In this document: piece after piece, positions 10,713 through 21,957 of the stretch
How positions within the stretch are numbered: the first letter of the stretch is position 1
Layout: every line of letters begins with the position of its first letter
NCBI RefSeq assembly: GCF_021155775.2
Contig: NC_060233.1
Location: forward strand, 18,114,537-18,178,536
Source: Neodiprion pinetum
Lineage: Eukaryota; Arthropoda; Insecta; Hymenoptera; Diprionidae
DNA length: 64,000 nucleotides
Direction: 5' to 3'
The notes under the pieces: generated by a model
Told to the model about the DNA's origin: nothing
Databases searched by the model: none
The model's input: only the letters and a program-made list of their open reading frames with translations
Translations under genes and position numbers: made by a program

Positions 10713-11060
10713 TAAAGGTATAATGGTATATACGTGGGATGAAAGGTTAAATCTTCATAGGCATATAGGCGTAAACGTAAGAAAAAGAGTTGATTCTGCA
10801 TAAGTATGCGGGTATACATGTATGGCAAAGGGTTAAATCTTCACATGTATAATGGTAGATACGTAGAGTGAAGGGTTAAATCGTCATAGCCATAAGGGCA
10901 TAAACGTTGCGAAGGTTGAAGGTCGATCAATGATCGAAAGTCAAAGGTCGATCAAAGATCGAAGGTCGAAAATCGAAGGTCGAAAATCGCAGATCGAAGA
11001 TCGAAGGTCGAAGGTCGAATACCAAGGATCGAAGTTGAAGGTCGAAGATCAAAGGGTGAA
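10713..11060. repeat. Tandem-repeat tract ending in GATCGAAGGTCGAA units
   Basis: Two similar blocks (about 10713-10790 and 10840-10911) share AAGGTTAAATCTTCATAGGC-like and GGTATATACGTGG-like words. From about 10912 to 11055 a purine-rich array of GATCGAAGGTCGAA and GAAAATCGAAGGTC units follows. It is a decayed minisatellite, followed by a G/A-rich run to about 11145. Confidence 0.55.
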
Positions 11061-12298
11061 GGGTTAAATAGAGGAAGGGTGGGTGGCGGATGTAATGACT
11101 GAGGAAGGGAAGGGTGAGAGGGATGGTGAAGGGAAGTGGAAGGGGATTCTTGACACGGTGGTGGCGGCGATATCGTTATATAATATAGTACAATATAAAA
11201 TATATAATTTGACGGCCCGCGATGTAAGCTGAAAATAAATGTGATCTTACAGAAGATATCGCGAGATTCTGTTAGGCACCTGGCGTGGTCAACACACCTC
11301 GAAACCTTTATCTTCGCTAAACCTCGGGTGATATTCTCAGTAGCTCAGTACCGCGGAGAGGGGAGGGGACATTCTGGAGAGAGAAAGATACACTCGATAA
11401 CAACACGCTATTTAACGAAAAATAAAATAATATAATACATTTTACAACAGCGGTGATACAAAAACAAAAAAAAGGACTAACAAGATTCGCTCTCCGCGTT
11501 ATCGAAATTAACAAACAAAAAAAAATAAACAGAACTGAAAAAACAAACTGTCCAAGAAATCTTAAGCCTACCTGCGCTAGTCGCCCTCTTAATAATAAAC
11601 AAAAGGGCAAGAACCAAAAACAATATATCACTCGACGCGCTAACCGCGATCGGCTTCGATTAAACTACAGCGCTAATCGCAACTCTAATTATTATCCGAA
11701 ATTACACTTTTCTCAACTTTGATTTTACGCGATAACGTGGCTCGACCCTGACAGCGGAATTCGGGCAGTACGTAATTCCAAAAACGGAAAAGACGAAACT
11801 CAAAACCGTGACTCCAGTCAACATTCTCAATGACTCAAAATTTACTCAACTCCGTAACACGCTACTCAGGCTACGGTTACCAAACAAAAGAAGCGACAAA
11901 AGAATTTCGAGTACTTTTCGACAGCGCAAATCCAAAATGGCTTTCCGTTATTCGACGAGCCGTTTCTCAATTACTCTCGAAATGCAATCGCGAGGATATT
12001 AGGAGCGCTTACCGATCCACATTCAAGACGCGAACCCTTCCACTCCCTCGTGACTTCTCGCCGACATCTTCGCAACAAAAAAAAAAACAGGACCAAACGT
12101 GGTGTCACAAATTTTCTCCAACTATCACCTCGCGCAATCACCAGAACTAGAGTGATCTTTCAAATCGTCGACCGGCCGCAAAGCCGATCTCGATACGCTA
12201 CTACTTATGTGACGTCATACACGCAAGAATACGCAACAATCGATCCTTCATCGATTCCGTAGATTGCGCAACTCGACGCGCACCTTTAGTAGCATCAC
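11061..12298. other. Non-coding region, no gene recognised
   Basis: G/A-rich until about 11150, then mixed sequence with several overlapping basic ORFs of 64-106 codons on both strands. None resembles a known family. It could be the end of an old retroelement, but I saw no LTR pair or primer site. Confidence 0.3.
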
Positions 12299-13048
12299 CA
12301 CAATGGTCTGAATCGCCGAAAAAGTCGGCAAAAGTACACCAAGCTTGTGATTGTGACAAAATTTTGTGTTCATACGTTTTCGAGGTCGCTGATCACGAAT
12401 CTGAAGTCGAATTTGCTAAATTCAAAATGGTGGTTCCAATATGGCCGACCGATATCACTAAATTTCATTGGATTTGAGTAAAACTTCGTATACTTATGTT
12501 TTCTAGGTCGCTGATCACGAAGCTGAAGTCGAATTTGCAAAATTCAAAATGGCGTATTCAATACGGCCGACCGATATCACAAAATTTCATCGGATTTGAG
12601 TAAAACTTCGTATAGTTATGTCTTCCATGTTTTTGAAAACGAATTTCATGTCAAAATTTTAAATTCCTGAGACAAAATGGTTTCTCAAAGTTACACTTAG
12701 TATATCCAGGTTTTACTTGTTGGTTGGTCATGAATAGTAACAAAAAAAGAGTACAAAGCGTGGCTTGATGAAATATGAGACATGTATTTCAAACATTTTC
12801 TTCTTTTTCAAACGGTAGAAGTCATCATAAATATATACTAAACTACATCTAAACTATCCGCATTCATCGTCATCCTCTACCACGTCCACAGAACCATCAG
12901 AACACAGAAACATGGCCGTAGCTTCAGGTGAGAAGCTACTTCGTGTCTTTTTCAAATGTTTTCCCAGAGTTGAAATGTAGCGATCAGATGTGATCATCAT
13001 GCGTTGAAAAACATCTTCCATCGTTTTCTCTCTCGAACATTTCCGCAA
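12299..13048. mobile_element. CACAGTGG-family DNA element, incomplete copy
   Basis: The left end CACAATGGTCTGAATCGCCG (12299) and the following roughly 600 bp match the element at 60988-61661, including ACGTTTTCGAGGTCGCTGAT and TATATCCAGGTTTTACTTG. Internally, 12360-12475 and 12500-12600 are a partial tandem duplication. At the right, a minus-strand open frame (13048 to 12854, 64 codons) ends in SDGSVDVVEDDDEC. The same tail (SNGSVDVVENDDECE) is present in the other copy, so it may be the last piece of a lost transposase or accessory ORF. No right terminal repeat was found. Confidence 0.5.
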
Positions 13049-13869
13049 AAAATTCTCTCTATATTTTTTTTATATTCTTATTTCTTGCTTCCTGAGCATC
13101 TTTCGACAACTGCCCGATCGGAAGTGGGGCCCTATCGACAATTTGAGCTCCGTGAATCAAAATTTTATGAACCGAAGTTGGTATGCAATACCATGGCAGG
13201 AATATAAGTGAACGAACATTTCCGCAGTCTCAAGACAGAAACTCAATGAGAAACACATTATTATAATAACCTGAAATCTTTAAGGCCAATAACATCCACA
13301 CTAATTTTGGAAATGAAACCTAGCAATGTACAAACATTAACTTTTTACAAAGTCCATTACGACTTCCAAAGAAGTGGCCTAAATTGCATGAATGACAACC
13401 CCACGGTTAATCGCGCGCGTGATCCCGTGCCGTAAACTCAACGCGGAATGCCTCAAATCAATTGTTAAACAACGCATAAAAGTAATAAAATCGCAATGGT
13501 AACCGCTTACCATAATTTTTCTCAAAATTTTCAGCTATAGTGCATCTTTCTATTGTTACCCGTTACCGAGATCACCACTTGGGCTATTATTGACTGCCGT
13601 GACCATAATTTTAGAAATTTCTACGAAATTCAAAGGCATTGCACGCAGAAAGCGTCAAAGATTGAGCATGATTTTTTGAATATTTTTTCCAGCGATTTTG
13701 AAAGAGTAATGACGAGTTGAAGTTAAGTTACGGAAAAAAATGTGCAAAAACTACGTTTTCAACATACATTGAATGATTACATCCATGTTGGCAACACAGA
13801 GAAACCTGCAGCGCCACAATTGGCGGAGCGCAAAACAGACTCAATCTGAATAAACATAACTTAACCCAT
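13049..13869. other. Non-coding, nothing recognised
   Basis: AT-rich, short ORFs only, no recognisable element ends. Confidence 0.35.
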
Positions 13870-13876
13870 GATCATC

Positions 13877-14010
13877 AAATCTAACCTTAGAATACCGCTG
13901 AGATAATGACTTGTTGGATTGACACGTCAATTCTAAGGTTAGATTCGACGGGGATAACGATTTGTTGACGTGTCAATCTAACACGGTATGCTAAGGTTAG
14001 ATTCGACGGT
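13877..14010. repeat. Short interspersed repeats of CTAAGGTTAGATTCGACGG
   Basis: CTAAGGTTAGATTCGACGG occurs at about 13932 and 13991, alternating with GACGTGTCAATCTAA and its relatives, and a reverse-oriented partner ATCTAACCTTAGAATACCG lies near 13880. A small cluster of direct and inverted repeats. Confidence 0.5.
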
Positions 14011-14045
14011 CGTGAGTTACGTTCTGTTTATTTCACTGATATGTA

Positions 14046-16111
14046 CAGGGTGTCCCTAAATTGAGGGACACGGACCAGCCAGCGTGATACCTGACTGAAA
14101 TGCAACCGAGAATTTCTTTACCGGAACCTCGTCCGACGCATAGTTTTTGAATTATAAGCGATAGCGTTAGGCCAATCAGAGTGCACCATTTCATCTGGAT
14201 TTGCTGCCACGGAAATTGCTGTTTTGTTCGTCTGGGTGAATTATTATTATTCGGTTACAAAGTAAATATCGGCACCTCCCCTCACTCGCTGTTGTACCCC
14301 TTCTCGAGCGCTGACCTCGGTATTGTTGCCGCGGCACACGCTGCCGGCCGCACACCCACGGACGCACACTCGTGTGTGTGAAAATAAGCGAATGCCCAGC
14401 TACACAATACTACGAAACACACATACACGAGTGAAAATAAAAATAAATCTCGAAATAAATCAGCGGATTTAAGATTTTATGTTATAAAACACTTCCAATC
14501 ATCGATGTATGCATAAAACTAGAGATTTTAGATGATTGATATGCCGTTAGGGTTCATAATTTGTCATTCAATCAATCCGAATTATGCTTTCCGAACATTT
14601 TTTGTGTCTTTGCAACATAACTTTTCCACTAGTTTGAAATTCATCATTGACATCCGATTTTTTCAATAATGCGAGGGAACAACAACTCGCTGAATTGACG
14701 TGTCAATAGGTTTGTGAATCAATTACAATTCACCTGAGTTAACACAAAAAAACTGAATAAATGAGAATTCACTGAATCACTAAAAATGATAACTGAAATC
14801 TGGAGAATTATTTGAGATATAACTGAATTAGGAAGAGTTGTAATAAGTCAAGTTAGTTTGAATAACTTTAGATTCGTCCCGAAATTTTATGTTTAGAGAG
14901 AAAAATAATCAAATTCAAATAAAAAAGTAATTTCAAATCAAGAAGAAGAAAATTCCCAAATACCTGAATTCAAATGAAGCAATTTCAATTTAATAAATCT
15001 ATCCGAATTTGAGGAAAAATAATTATTATTATTTGGAATAGAGAAATGAAGTCGAATTACATGAATAAATTCAATCAATTCAACTCAAAAAAATATGGTG
15101 TCATTCAAATTCCTAGTTATTTCCTCGTCGATTCAATGTGGGTCTGGAGTGGCAAGTAACGTTGAAATTGTTGAGATCAATGCTAGTGATGGACACTTAT
15201 CTGAGAATAATCGATGTATCGATTAATCGATTTCAACAAAGTAATCGGACACGGCTCGATTAAATTGGTAAAAATTAATCAATTTGGTAAATTTCTGCGT
15301 GTAGTCTTAATATCAGAAGAGATATTTCGATAATTCATAGTCTTATTCAAAATATTTTTAAGTTTGACAAATTTTGAGTATTTGATACTTAAATCACATA
15401 CATCGATACTGTATTGCATCGTTCGTGTGAGTAAACAAGCGGTTCCAGACCCACATTGAATCGACGAGGAAATAACTGGGAATTTGAATGACACCATATT
15501 TTTTTGAGTTGAATTGATTGAATTTATTCATGTAATTCGACTTCATTTTTCTATTCCAAATAATAATAATTATTTTTCCTCAAATTCGGATAGATTTATT
15601 AAATTGAAATTGCTTCATTTGAATTCAGGTATTTGGGAATTTCCTTCTTCTCGATTTAAAATTACTTTTTTATTTGAATTTAATTATTTTTCTCTTCAAA
15701 CACAAAATTTTGGCACGAATCTAAAGTAATTCTAAGCAACTTGACTTATTACAACTCTTCCTAATTCAGTTATATCTCAAATTATTCTCATGATTTCAGT
15801 TATCATTTTTAGTGATTCAGTGAATTCTCAACAATACCGAGGTCAGCGCTCGAGAAGGGGTACAACAGCGAGTGAGGGGAGGTGCCGATATTTACTTTGT
15901 AACCGAATAATAATAATTCACCCAGACGAACAAAACAGCAATTTCCGTGGCGGCAAATCCAGATGAAATGGTGCACTCTGATTGGCCTAACGCTATCGCT
16001 TATAATTCAAAAACTATGCGTCGGACAAGGTTCCGGTAAAGAAATTCTCGGTTGCATTTCAGTCAGGTATCACGCTGGCTGGTCCGTGTCCCTCAATTTA
16101 GGGACACCCTG
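14046..16111. mobile_element. 2.07-kb foldback DNA transposon, CAGGGTGTCCC ends, TA target site
   Basis: Ends are CAGGGTGTCCCTAAATTGAG (14046) and its complement ending at 16111, each next to TA (14044-14045 and 16112-16113), as in Tc1/mariner-type insertions. The arms pair in two blocks: 14046-14330 with about 15834-16111, and about 14755-15150 with about 15438-15828. The left arm carries an extra 420 bp (14331-14754), and the loop (15150-15438) contains CGATTAATCG repeat-family sequence also seen near 5000. There is no transposase ORF. Small ORFs in the arms are mirror images of each other. Confidence 0.75.
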
Positions 16112-16113
16112 TA

Positions 16114-16829
16114 TACCTATACACTGGATTGGATATTACCGTATACTCTACGTGTAAGCTCGTGCGTCCAATTGAACAATTGAATTTCCGCCATCTTGTA
16201 CAGAAAGTTGTCACAAAATGCGCGCTAGATTTGAACTGCGTAATATATGCTATTTAGATCTAACGATATATTCGTCACACAAAAAAGTTTTTGACGAGTA
16301 AAATAATGTTTGATACATTAAATGAAGAACAAATCATTTTTTCGAAAGTATATTATTATTTAAAATTATATGGTGTAAAAGATCATTAAATAATATGACG
16401 AAAAACTTGTATTTAAGCGTGATTTTTCTTTATGTTCAAAAGAAGTCCTCAATTCTGAGAAGTTTTCGTCCATTATCCTTTATCCTATGGTGGGCTGAAT
16501 TCCATACGGATTATTCAAACATTTGTATAACACTAATTCAACCGTTAGGGAATCCATTTACCATCCATTGATCATCAAAGTGGAGCTTAAGACATGTAAA
16601 AAAAGTTTTGAATTAAATTATATCGAATTGGGTGAGTAAAAACTTTATTCAAAAATATGGAGAATAAAACTTTCCTTGCAAATGTTAAGGCATTTTTATA
16701 GAGTTGTGTGCGATAAACCACAACCGTAATATAATTAGTAGTATCAATCCACAATCCATTCACATGAAGAAAAAGTTATAAGCACAATCAAAAGAAAATA
16801 AAAAAGATGTACATACCTGAGCATGCAAA
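16114..16829. other. Downstream flank of the THAP gene
   Basis: AT-rich non-coding DNA between the foldback element and the THAP stop codon. It probably contains the 3' UTR of that minus-strand gene. No poly(A) site can be fixed with confidence. Confidence 0.35.
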
Positions 16830-17881
16830 TCAGGTACAAATGTGTAGGTGATCATGTAATTTGGTTACATTCACTGTGGTGGGCCGATCGGATTCATCCT
16901 GAAATTCGGTCTGCTGCAAGTTTTCACCTACAGATAAGTTACTAATAAATAACGACAATGGAAATACACAGAAATGTGTCACACACGATTTTTCTGTAAC
17001 AGAGCACTTTATAATCTGTAGGTAATTAACCGCTTCGACGGCATTGACGCAATAGTGCATCACATCAACGTGTCTTTATGCACACTGAGTTTTCTCTGAC
17101 CTAAAAGGGATTAATAGTTTCAGATCTTACCAAATAACGTTGGGATACTACCTTTTCGTAAAGTTATATAATTTTTACTTTGCTTCTGAAAGCAAGAGGG
17201 TTCAAAGTGGTCGGAACACAGAAAGCTATCACTTGATGGAGACCAAGGTCCAATGTTTATATTTGCGATCCACTGCTTCATAATATCAGGTTCATCCAAT
17301 GGGAACCTACATAACATGCAGAATTTAAATTTATTAATTCTCACGTTATGTTGCATTGAGTAACGGTACTTACTTGAACAATGAATAGCCATGTCCACAT
17401 TCCCTTAATCGGTGACAAGATGAACACTCTGATTTTGGGTTGTCAAATATAGTTGGTACACTGTTCTTTTTCAATGTAATTAGGAATCCTGTCCTATCAA
17501 AGCAGTCATTTGCAAAATGAGCTGAACACAATGTGCTATTTCGGTTTGACTTCCAGTCCTTCCTCTTCATTTCTTTTAACCACTGCTGAAGGCGCAACAC
17601 ATCTTTCACGGGAAATCTACATATCGAATTATAATTTAATCCCTGAGTCAATAATACCCGAGTTTTCAATTTCATGGTTCATAATTCAAATATTGTGAAT
17701 TTTTACTGACACGATTCGTACGTTATAATACTCGTTAAATATAATTAGTAAATACTTCGTATGCTGACATAACCTCTGCAAGTTATCATTTGCAGAACGC
17801 TTCAGCGTTGTATACTCACTTGTGAAATGATCGCCCACTATATTTTGATTGCTTTGTTTTGCAAAAAACGCAGGTACTCAT
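16830..17881 (-). CDS. Protein with two tandem THAP zinc fingers, four exons
   Basis: THAP domains are C2CH zinc-coordinating DNA-binding modules found in P-element-type transposases and in host transcription factors. Exons on the minus strand: 17881-17820, 17616-17374, 17306-17131 and 16927-16830, each with GT-AG borders (GTGAGT, GTAAGT, GTAAGA donors). Phases agree at all three joins, giving 192 residues. Finger 1: C4 and C7, F-P at 22-23, W33, C51/H54, and SVPTIF at 73-78. Finger 2: C85 and C88, F-P at 103-104, W114, C132/H135, and SIPTLF. Both introns lie at the same place in each finger, just before the F-P motif, so the second finger looks like an exon duplication. The tail of about 32 residues after finger 2 has no catalytic domain. 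ATG 17881 is three codons before the first zinc cysteine, as usual for THAP proteins. No inactivating change is seen. Likely a small nuclear DNA-binding protein; targets unknown. Confidence 0.8.
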
Positions 17882-17945
17882 TGTTACCTCAATAATTGTT
17901 ACTGTAATTTTCCATCGCAGTCGATTATATACACATACATATATC

Positions 17946-17970
17946 ACGTATATATATATATATATATATC
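17946..17970. repeat. (TA)n microsatellite
   Basis: Run of about 12 TA units upstream of the THAP gene. Confidence 0.9.
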
Positions 17971-18059
17971 TGAAGTGACAAGAATCTGTACAAAATGGCT
18001 ACCGTTCAATTGGCGTAACGGCAACACGCTTAATCCAATCCAGTGTATATATATATCAG

Positions 18060-18908
18060 TGGTTTATTTAGGTTGAGTTTGTTTCGCGCTCGGCCGACTA
18101 TAGCGCTGTAGGTTTCTCTATATTGCCAACATAACTCTCTAGTGTAAAAAATTATCCGTCTCAGATTCATTGTCCCCAAGTGTACAATCCAAGAACGTTA
18201 CTCTGCTCGAACTACTACCATTTTTATTTCACTGTATTAAAAGTGTTTAATCCTATACGTATCTTCAATATTCAGAATATACCAAGTTTAAATCCAATTA
18301 TAAAATTCCATTTAGTGATTCTTCTAAAACTTCCTTTCATCACATTAATCCAATGTTCGTCCAGATCCAATTACCCACCAAAAAGGTATGACAATTTTAA
18401 TTTAATAATTTAACTAATATTTCCTTTTTCCGATTCTATCTGGTATGTGCTGTTTTTGTTGAGTGACATACTGACGTCACAACTCAACGACATAGAGTAC
18501 GTGGCGAAATTAACTCCTAAAGCTGTTAATGATCTTTTTTATCTCTATTGCCTGGTCTACACATACGCTTTAAGTGGGGGTCTTAAATTGCGCCTCCCAT
18601 TAAAGCTGATGTGTAGCCGAGTTTATATGAACTTTGAACGCCTCCCACTTAAAGATTTTCTGAATCCCACTTTAAGCTCAATTTTCAGCGAGAAGTAGTG
18701 CCAACCGTACCGACATGACAGATATATTGAGATCTCGCGTGGTTTGAACCCGTTCTTTGTTCTTTGTGCTTTTTTCTTTTCTTCGGTCGGCATTTTGCCG
18801 TAACCAAGTTTGGTACATATTTATATGTACCAAACCAGAGATGAGTAGGGAGATCTCCAACCCTCGGCTTTTCGTGATACCAGCTAAGTTGGAGCGTCGA
18901 CGTGACAC
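18060..18908. other. Non-coding, nothing recognised
   Basis: Mixed AT-rich sequence. A short pair of related words, CACTTAAAG and CATTAAAG with CGCCTCCCA (about 18590-18665), suggests an old inverted or direct repeat. No gene recognised. Confidence 0.3.
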
Positions 18909-18982
18909 CTAGGCGGCCACGCACCGAAGGTGGCCCATTTCCGACCTGATACCAGGCGGCCATGCACCGAAGGTGGCCCACA
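18909..18982. repeat. 44-bp tandem duplication
   Basis: TAGGCGGCCACGCACCGAAG followed by GTGGCCCA recurs 44 bp downstream as CAGGCGGCCATGCACCGAAG plus GTGGCCCA. It produces long out-of-frame ORFs on the minus strand that I do not regard as genes. Confidence 0.7.
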
Positions 18983-19429
18983 ATCGTGTATATATAGATA
19001 CACTCGGTTGCTCGAGCAAGTGGTTGCCAATCGCATCCTTGTCCCCGCTCGCACAGATGTTTCCAGGAATGCAAGAATTGGCATTTTTTTGTTTCAGTTA
19101 TGAATGTCAGCGAATAAACGTATCTCCAGATTTGATAAATCTTGGATTCAATTAGCGGACGCTGAACCAAATTAATTAACTATTCCCAGTCCGAATACTT
19201 TTTTTTTTTTAATATATATTATTTTTTTATTGATACGAAAATATGTGACGCCTGGTGTTCTCGAATATTTGTACACGCAGTCTATGGAAAAATATACGAA
19301 GCCAGCTCAATAACATTTATGCAAAATGTGCAATGGGCAAGTGGTTGGGGGAAATTTTTTTTTCTCGAACTGAATCTTCCAGAGAAGCATCAGCGAATTC
19401 CAAGCAAGCTCCACAAACGCGCGCTCACG

Positions 19430-19785
19430 GACGTAGCTGTGGTGTGGCTGAGTGGATACCACATGAGGATGAATTTTCAATCACAGGTTTTTGCGCGAAG
19501 TTTTCCTGTATTTAAGTTAATTACTGCTGCCTTTGCTATAATACTGCATTCAAGTCTTAAACAAAACACTAAAAAATAAGTTAACCACTTAATGTAAAAC
19601 AAAATGTTAGATTGAGCTTAAAATTTAAGCCGGAGTTACATAAACTAAGATAATTACAAGTGCAACATTGTAAATATTGTACAATTATTGTTCATCTAAA
19701 TAAATATGGTTTCCTCCTCAAAAAAAAAAAACATGAGGATGAAGTGATGCGGGACACGGGTTCGATCGCAGTTCACTCTTTTTAT
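19430..19785 (+). repeat. tRNA-derived SINE split by a retroposed insertion
   Basis: Box A TGGCTGAGTGG (19445-19455) and box B GGTTCGATCGC (19759-19769) would be at ordinary tRNA spacing if the insertion between 19474 and 19730 and one copy of its target duplication were absent. This marks a tRNA-derived SINE or tRNA pseudogene that served as the landing site. Confidence 0.65.
19474..19730 (+). mobile_element. Retroposed mRNA 3'-end fragment with poly(A) and 13-bp target duplication
   Basis: A 257-bp insert ends in AATAAA (about 19699) followed by an A12 tail and is flanked by the direct repeat ACATGAGGATGAA (19461-19473 and 19731-19743). Poly(A) tail, upstream AATAAA and a perfect target duplication are the signature of LINE-mediated retroposition. 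The body is AT-rich and non-coding, so the source was probably a 3' UTR or an unrecognised SINE. Confidence 0.75.
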
Positions 19786-20027
19786 TTTTTTTTTTTTTAA
19801 ATTCAATCCCGGCTTTTGTTTTCGTATTTTCGGAGAGAAAAAACAAATGAAAGAAAGAAAATTTCCAGAGCCGGTCGACTTTTTCCTTCTTTCCTTTTGC
19901 TTTTTTTTTACTGAACCCACCCTTTTTGTAGTGGGGGTAACCCAGAAGAGAACAAATAATTGAAACAATAAAATTCCGAGAGTGAATCGATTTGTTCCCC
20001 GTTTTTGGCGCCTCTTTTTTAATAAGG

Positions 20028-20443
20028 AAAAGTTTTGACAGTAATGAAAAATAGAGATCACTAAAAACAAATGTATTGTTTTTTAATAACACCGGCCCAC
20101 AAAAAAAAAAAGAAAAGTGGTCTGTACTTTTGACCGGACCTACCTATCTTTATGTATTTTGACGCACTGAATCCGAATCTGAAATCAGTTTTGCCCGTAC
20201 ACCCTCAAAATTTTGAGTAAATTGCAAAAAACCATAAAAGTCGCCAAAAATTAGCAGTTTTGGTAAGAAAAAAATTTGTGGAACTATAGACCAAGTATGA
20301 TTTGTATGCATTTTGGTCCGCTAAACCCAAATCTGAAGTTTATTCAACCATAAGCCTTTTAAAATTTAATTGGGCCGGTGTTATTAAAAAACAATACATT
20401 TGTTTTTAGTAATCTCTATTTTCCATTACTGTCAAAACTTTTT
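20028..20443. mobile_element. Foldback MITE related to the 5219-6141 palindrome
   Basis: Terminal arms of about 70 bp (20028-20100 and 20374-20443) are reverse complements, running AAAAGTTTTGACAGTAATG inward to AACACCGGCCCA. The inner part shares GACCGGACCTACCTA and CCGAATCTGA words with the larger palindrome. It is either one element with long ends or a CACCGG element inserted at the centre of another palindrome. Confidence 0.65.
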
Positions 20444-21640
20444 ATATCATATAACATCTTATATCAGTCTTGACGAGCATTTCTTAAGAATTTTGAGAGA
20501 TGCGAGATCGGAACGACAAAATTATTTCAGTAGCAACAATGTATGGACCTCTCTCCTTTTCTGATATTGGCAGCCAGTTAAGAGGCTTCACAGTGTTCAG
20601 TTTAGTGCCAGCAGCTCTCGAGGTATCAAGATGGTAAGTGAATTACATAATTATTTTACATGTATGGAAAAACCGGCAGGTTTGATGCTCGTCTATTTAC
20701 TTTATAGATTAAGAAGAGAAAAAAAGGGAAGGACCTGTAGTCGTATTTTATACTTTATTTAATTTTCCTTCAATTGTCGAACGTTTTTATTTTTGAATGT
20801 ATAGGAAGAAGATGTGTGGGGAATTCCATTCTAGTGCCCAAGAATATAGTACACATTTTTGATCATTTTAACTTTTTTTTTTTTTTTGGGAAAACATTTT
20901 CCTCAATTTCCAAATTTCCTTAATTTTTTGGTATTCAAATCGATTCTTAACAATTTTGCGCACAGGTGGGATTTCTTTAATTATTTTTTCCCTAATCCTG
21001 AGGATATTTCCTATCTGAGATCACTGTCAATAGGCGAGATTCCGGAAATCATAAAATTACCTTTTTTTCTAATTAAAAAGAAAATCACATAAGGCCACTA
21101 AGAGCTCGAAATGAAAATCTGAAAAAATTAGAGATGGTTTTTTATATTCGAAGCCATTAACGTAAAAAATCCGTTTAACGACCATCCTAATAGATATACA
21201 TTGTATATTGGGCATTCCACGTCAAATTTGCAACCCATGTACCTCACCCTCTTCGCTTTTGATAATTGTTTGGTATGATGTTGCAACCACGGTTTCAATC
21301 GACTTAAAACAGTGTCGGAATTTTTTGCAGATTTCTTTAGCCACCACTGAAATAGAAAAAAATTGAAAAACTAATTCCGAAAACGCTTCTTTCAAAATTC
21401 TGAATAAATTCACACTGATTTTATAATTAAAAATATGATTCTTAAGCACGACACGATAATGGGATCTCTACATTTGCTATTGTTTTCGCAAGTTTTTAGT
21501 TTTCTTGGATCTTTGAATAACTTAAAAAAAAAGAATGAAATGGTATGAATTATATTCAGGCCTTCTGGCATTCCTCTAGATTTCAGAAAAATTGAAATCC
21601 ATTAATAATAGAGAAATTTATGACCGAACAAATGAATAGA
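20444..21640. other. Non-coding with a possible short first exon
   Basis: Mostly AT-rich DNA. One notable spot is ATG immediately followed by GTAAGT at 20631, behind a TOP-like pyrimidine run and TCAGTT, described under findings. No longer gene can be built from it. Confidence 0.3.
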
Positions 21641-21649
21641 AACTCCAAT

Positions 21650-21941
21650 TCCGGCAGAAGCAAGCGACAATGTACCTGATACAATAAAACGTAAAGCTGC
21701 TCACAGAACTGGTTCAAGAACTGCAAAGACGAAGATGGAATTGGAGAAGCAATGGCTACAGCATTTCAAGATTATACAACAAGAAAAAGTTGAAAAAAAG
21801 TTATTAGCTGAAAACGAGAATAAGCGGAGAGAAGAATTACAATTAAAAAAAGATGAATTTGATTTAAAACAAAAAAAGCTACGTTTTGAAGATTTGAAAC
21901 TGGAAAGAAAAATGGAAAGACACAGAGAAAAATTAATATAG
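21650..21941 (+). pseudogene. C-terminal coiled coil of a Harbinger-type Myb/SANT-like companion protein
   Basis: An open frame from about 21650, with an internal ATG at 21735, ends at 21941. It is almost entirely charged coiled coil (a lysine/glutamate-rich helix of about 65 residues containing KLLAENENKRREEL). PIF/Harbinger elements carry, beside the transposase, a second gene encoding a Myb/SANT-like DNA-binding protein that ends in such a helix. The dead transposase lies about 700 bp away in convergent orientation, which fits. No SANT domain is visible upstream, so the piece is 5'-truncated. The family assignment is inferred from context. Confidence 0.4.
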
Positions 21942-21957
21942 AAAGAGAGAAGTGCAA

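Noticed and set aside
11241..12262. Cluster of basic ORFs on both strands
   Set aside because: Overlapping frames without family resemblance, conserved motifs or splice structure.
18685..19170. 161-codon minus-strand ORF and its overlaps
   Set aside because: Crosses a 44-bp tandem duplication, has no domain or codon pattern, and competes with other frames of similar length.
19696..20092. Two overlapping 124-codon lysine/phenylalanine-rich ORFs
   Set aside because: Low-complexity translation of A/T-rich DNA that runs into the foldback element.
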